Below, in pieces: positions 5,542 to 7,792 of a stretch of 7,792 bases of DNA (its first letter is position 1; each line of letters opens with the position of its first letter). This DNA comes from Ectopseudomonas composti. Lineage in GTDB: Bacteria > Pseudomonadota > Gammaproteobacteria > Pseudomonadales > Pseudomonadaceae. The stretch covers positions 1-7,792 of the forward strand of contig CAMPIF010000188.1 of the NCBI GenBank assembly GCA_946886245.1, written 5' to 3'. The notes below the pieces were generated by a model. It ran no database searches. It was given only the letters and a program-made list of their open reading frames with translations, and was not told the origin of the DNA. The position numbers and the translations under genes are program-made.

Positions 5542-7044
5542 TCAAGCCTGCGGACGCATGTGCGGGAACAGGATGACGTCGCGGATCGACGGTGAGTTGG
5601 TCAGCAGCATCACCAGGCGGTCGATGCCGATGCCTTCACCGGCCGTCGGCGGCATGCCGTACTCCAGGGCGCGGACGAAGTCGGCGTCGTAGTGCATGGC
5701 TTCGTCATCACCGGCGTCCTTCTCGGCCACCTGAGCGAGGAAGCGTTCGGCCTGATCTTCGGCGTCATTGAGCTCGGAATAGGCGTTGGCGATCTCGCGC
5801 CCGCCGATGAACAGCTCGAAGCGGTCGGTGACGTTGGGATTGTCGTCGTTGCGACGCGCCAGCGGCGACACTTCGAACGGATACTCGGTGATGAAGTGCG
5901 GCTGCTCCAGCTTGCTCTCCACCAGCTCTTCGAAAATCATCACCTGCAGCTTGCCCAGGCCTTCGTGGCCGAGCACCTTGGCGCCGGCCTTCTTGGCAAT
6001 GGCGCGGGCCTTCTCGACGTCGCTCAGGTCAGCCTCGGTGATATCCGGGTTGTACTTGAGGATGGAGTCGTACACCGACAGGCGCACGAACGGCTCGCCG
6101 AAGTGGAACACCTTGTCGCCATACGGCACGTCGGTGCTGCCCAGCACGGCCAGGGCCAGCTCGCGGAACAGTTCCTCGGTGAGGTCCATGTTGTCGCGGT
6201 AGTCGGCGTAGGCCTGGTAGAACTCGAGCATGGTGAACTCGGGGTTGTGCCGGGTCGAAACGCCTTCGTTGCGGAAGTTGCGGTTGATCTCGAAGACCTT
6301 CTCGAAACCACCCACCACCAGACGCTTGAGGTACAGCTCCGGGGCGATACGCAGGAACATGGCCATGTCCAGCGCATTGTGGTGGGTCTCGAACGGCTTG
6401 GCCGCAGCGCCGCCGGGGATGGTCTGCAGCATCGGGGTTTCCACTTCGAGGAAACCGCGCTCGTTGAGGAAGCGACGGATGTGCGCGATCACCTGCGAGC
6501 GCACGCGGAAGGTGTGGCGCACGTCCTCGTTGACGATCAGGTCGACGTAGCGCTGGCGGTAGCGCTGCTCGGTGTCGGTCAGGCCATGGTGCTTGTCTGG
6601 CAGCGGGCGTAGCGACTTGGTCAGCAGGCGCACGTTCTGCATGTCGACGTACAGGTCGCCCTTGCCGGAGCGGGCCAGGGTACCCTCGGCGGCGATGATG
6701 TCGCCCAGGTCGAAGTGCTTGACCGCTTCCAGTTGCTCGGCCGGCAGGGTCTTGCGGTTGACGTAGACCTGCAGGCGCCCGGACGTATCCTGGATGACCA
6801 TGAAGGCGCCACGGTTGAGCATGATGCGCCCGGCCACCTTGACCGGGATGGCTGCGGCTTCCAGCTCTTCCTTGCTCTTGCCCTCGTACTGTTTCTGCAG
6901 GTCGGCGCACAGGCGGTCGCGGCGGAAATCGTTGGGGAAGGCAATGCCCTGCTCACGGACGGCAGCAAGCTTTTCCTTGCGCTGGGCAATCAGCTTGTTT
7001 TCTTCCTGTTGCAGTTCGTTCTGGTCGAGTTGTTGGTCGCTCAT
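5542..7044 (-). CDS. lysS: Lysyl-tRNA synthetase, class II, 500 aa
   Basis: Charges tRNA-Lys with lysine using ATP in the cytoplasm. Full length for a bacterial class II LysRS. Domains in order: a charged N-terminal helix (1-60); an OB-fold anticodon-binding domain at about 67-143 ([19 protein letters not shown]); motif 1 near 189-206 ([17 protein letters not shown]); motif 2 at about 252-275 with the FRNEG loop and RHNPEF; and motif 3 at about 469-484 ([13 protein letters not shown]), whose Arg contacts [12 protein letters not shown] (210-218) and [13 protein letters not shown] (415-427) are lysine-pocket segments. The start [10 protein letters not shown] matches Pseudomonas LysRS as I know it. 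The ribosome site before the ATG is weak (no clear GGAG in the last 12 bases). It follows prfB by 80 bp in the same direction, an arrangement also known from E. coli, and ends at its own terminator. Confidence 0.98.
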   Translation of the reverse strand: MSDQQLDQNELQQEENKLIAQRKEKLAAVREQGIAFPNDFRRDRLCADLQKQYEGKSKEELEAAAIPVKVAGRIMLNRGAFMVIQDTSGRLQVYVNRKTLPAEQLEAVKHFDLGDIIAAEGTLARSGKGDLYVDMQNVRLLTKSLRPLPDKHHGLTDTEQRYRQRYVDLIVNEDVRHTFRVRSQVIAHIRRFLNERGFLEVETPMLQTIPGGAAAKPFETHHNALDMAMFLRIAPELYLKRLVVGGFEKVFEINRNFRNEGVSTRHNPEFTMLEFYQAYADYRDNMDLTEELFRELALAVLGSTDVPYGDKVFHFGEPFVRLSVYDSILKYNPDITEADLSDVEKARAIAKKAGAKVLGHEGLGKLQVMIFEELVESKLEQPHFITEYPFEVSPLARRNDDNPNVTDRFELFIGGREIANAYSELNDAEDQAERFLAQVAEKDAGDDEAMHYDADFVRALEYGMPPTAGEGIGIDRLVMLLTNSPSIRDVILFPHMRPQA

Positions 7045-7085
7045 GGTCGCTTTATCTGCCTGGCGTGTCGTACAAGATTTGAGCA

Positions 7086-7105
7086 GGCGCCGGCTAGCCG
7101 GCGCC
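7086..7105. other. Perfect 20-bp palindrome between prfB and lysS
   Basis: Each 10-base half is GGCGCCGGCT or its complement AGCCGGCGCC, with no mismatch. In RNA it would form a very GC-rich hairpin starting 19 bases after the prfB stop codon. On the minus strand the following bases (TGCTCAAATCTTG) are not a U tract, so it is not a standard intrinsic terminator. It may protect the 3' end of prfB mRNA, mark a processing point or cause partial attenuation before lysS. These are inferences. Confidence 0.6.
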
Positions 7106-7124
7106 CACGGATGGGTTGCTGGGC

Positions 7125-7792
7125 TTAGAGGCCCTGCTTGAGGCTGGCCTCGAGGTAGCCGTCGAGGTCGCCATCGAGGACTTTCTGGCAGTCGCTGCGC
7201 TCGACGCCGGTACGCAGGTCCTTGATGCGCGAGTCATCGAGCACGTAGGAACGGATCTGATGACCCCAGCCGATATCGGACTTGCTGTCTTCCAGCGCCT
7301 GCGAAGCCGCGTTGCGCTTCTGCATCTCCAGCTCGTACAACTTGGCCCGCAGCATCTTCATGGCGGTGTCCTTGTTGGCGTGCTGGGAACGTTCGTTCTG
7401 GCAAGCCACCACGGTGTTGGTCGGCACGTGAGTGATACGCACCGCCGAATCGGTGGTGTTGACGTGCTGACCACCGGCACCGGAAGAGCGGTAGGTGTCG
7501 ATGCGCAGATCGGACGGGTTGATGTCGATCTCGACCTTGTCATCGATCTCGGGCGATACGAACACTGCCGAGAACGAGGTGTGGCGACGGGCGCCGGAGT
7601 CGAACGGGCTCTTGCGCACCAGGCGGTGCACGCCGATCTCGGTGCGCAGCCAGCCGAAGGCATATTCGCCCTTGATGTGCACGGTGGCGCCCTTGATACC
7701 GGCGACTTCACCCTCGGACAGCTCGATGATGGTGGCGTCGAAGCCGCGCTTGTCGGCCCAGCGCAGGTACATGCGCAGCAGCATGTTGGCCC
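7125..7792 (-). CDS. prfB: Peptide chain release factor 2 (RF2), C-terminal part, N-terminus outside window
   Basis: Reads UGA and UAA stop codons on the ribosome and triggers peptide release. The frame is open to the right edge; 222 complete codons are visible, about the last 60% of a ~365-residue RF2. The stop-recognition tripeptide Ser-Pro-Phe is at about 7610-7602 (RKSPFDSG), identifying RF2 rather than RF1 (PxT). The catalytic GGQ lies in SGAGGQHVN, with Gln at 7469-7467; this Gln is normally methylated by PrmC. The residue matching E. coli position 246 is Ser (RSSGAGGQ), not the Thr of E. coli K-12 that weakens release. The C-terminus ends SLKQGL with a TAA stop. The programmed +1 frameshift site usual for prfB, near codon 25, would lie outside the window and cannot be checked. 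It is probably cotranscribed with lysS. Confidence 0.97.
   Translation of the reverse strand, partial: ANMLLRMYLRWADKRGFDATIIELSEGEVAGIKGATVHIKGEYAFGWLRTEIGVHRLVRKSPFDSGARRHTSFSAVFVSPEIDDKVEIDINPSDLRIDTYRSSGAGGQHVNTTDSAVRITHVPTNTVVACQNERSQHANKDTAMKMLRAKLYELEMQKRNAASQALEDSKSDIGWGHQIRSYVLDDSRIKDLRTGVERSDCQKVLDGDLDGYLEASLKQGL

Noticed and set aside
4831..5595. 254-codon plus-strand open frame across the TetR gene, its leader and the lysS terminator
   Set aside because: It crosses a strong terminator and the start of a good regulator gene, and has no recognisable domain.
5692..6612. 306-codon plus-strand open frame opposite lysS
   Set aside because: Fully within the certain lysS gene. Low-complexity Val/Glu/Leu/His composition and absence of any domain mark it as an antisense shadow.

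Overview
The window is a chromosomal segment of a GC-rich gammaproteobacterium, almost certainly a Pseudomonas (sensu lato). The RF2 and lysyl-tRNA synthetase sequences, the OmpA-type lipoprotein and the gene order all fit that genus. From memory, the same order occurs in P. aeruginosa around PA3692 (lptF) to PA3699-PA3701 (TetR, lysS, prfB). No search was run, so species is unresolved. The intergenic palindromic repeat at 651-715 is of a kind I associate with the P. mendocina/oleovorans/stutzeri side of the genus.

Layout, left to right. A 5'-truncated OmpA-family gene (1-600, +) ends at a strong intrinsic terminator (616-647), followed by an imperfect inverted repeat (651-715). Everything else is on the minus strand and converges on it. 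Read in the direction of transcription from the right edge, the order is: prfB (3' two-thirds of RF2, 7792-7125); an 80-bp gap with a perfect 20-bp palindrome; lysS (7044-5542) and its terminator (5531-5508); a leader of about 130 bp with inverted repeats; a TetR-family regulator (5376-4663); a small lipoprotein (4619-4068); a TIGR02421/DUF1704 'QEGLA motif' protein (4059-2770); a 90-bp gap; an AIM24/TIGR00266 protein (2679-1933); an alpha/beta-hydrolase lipoprotein (1943-1050); and a single-pass membrane protein of 107 residues (1053-730).

Three groups emerge. prfB-lysS is a translation pair. tetR, lipoprotein and DUF1704 are tightly spaced (43 bp, then 8 bp) and look like one transcription unit. 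AIM24, hydrolase and the 107-residue protein overlap by 11 bp and 4 bp and look translationally coupled. The last two groups may be one long operon, since I see no terminator between them. Four of the seven non-translation genes have a lipobox, a signal anchor or an envelope-binding domain, so this is a poorly characterised envelope-linked neighbourhood next to housekeeping genes.

No mobile element, CRISPR array, tRNA or rRNA was found, and no obvious sign of recent horizontal transfer. Most of the window is ordinary core genome. The most interesting items are the HExxxH metallopeptidase-like motif in the DUF1704 protein, the two coupled gene modules of unknown role, and the intergenic palindromes.
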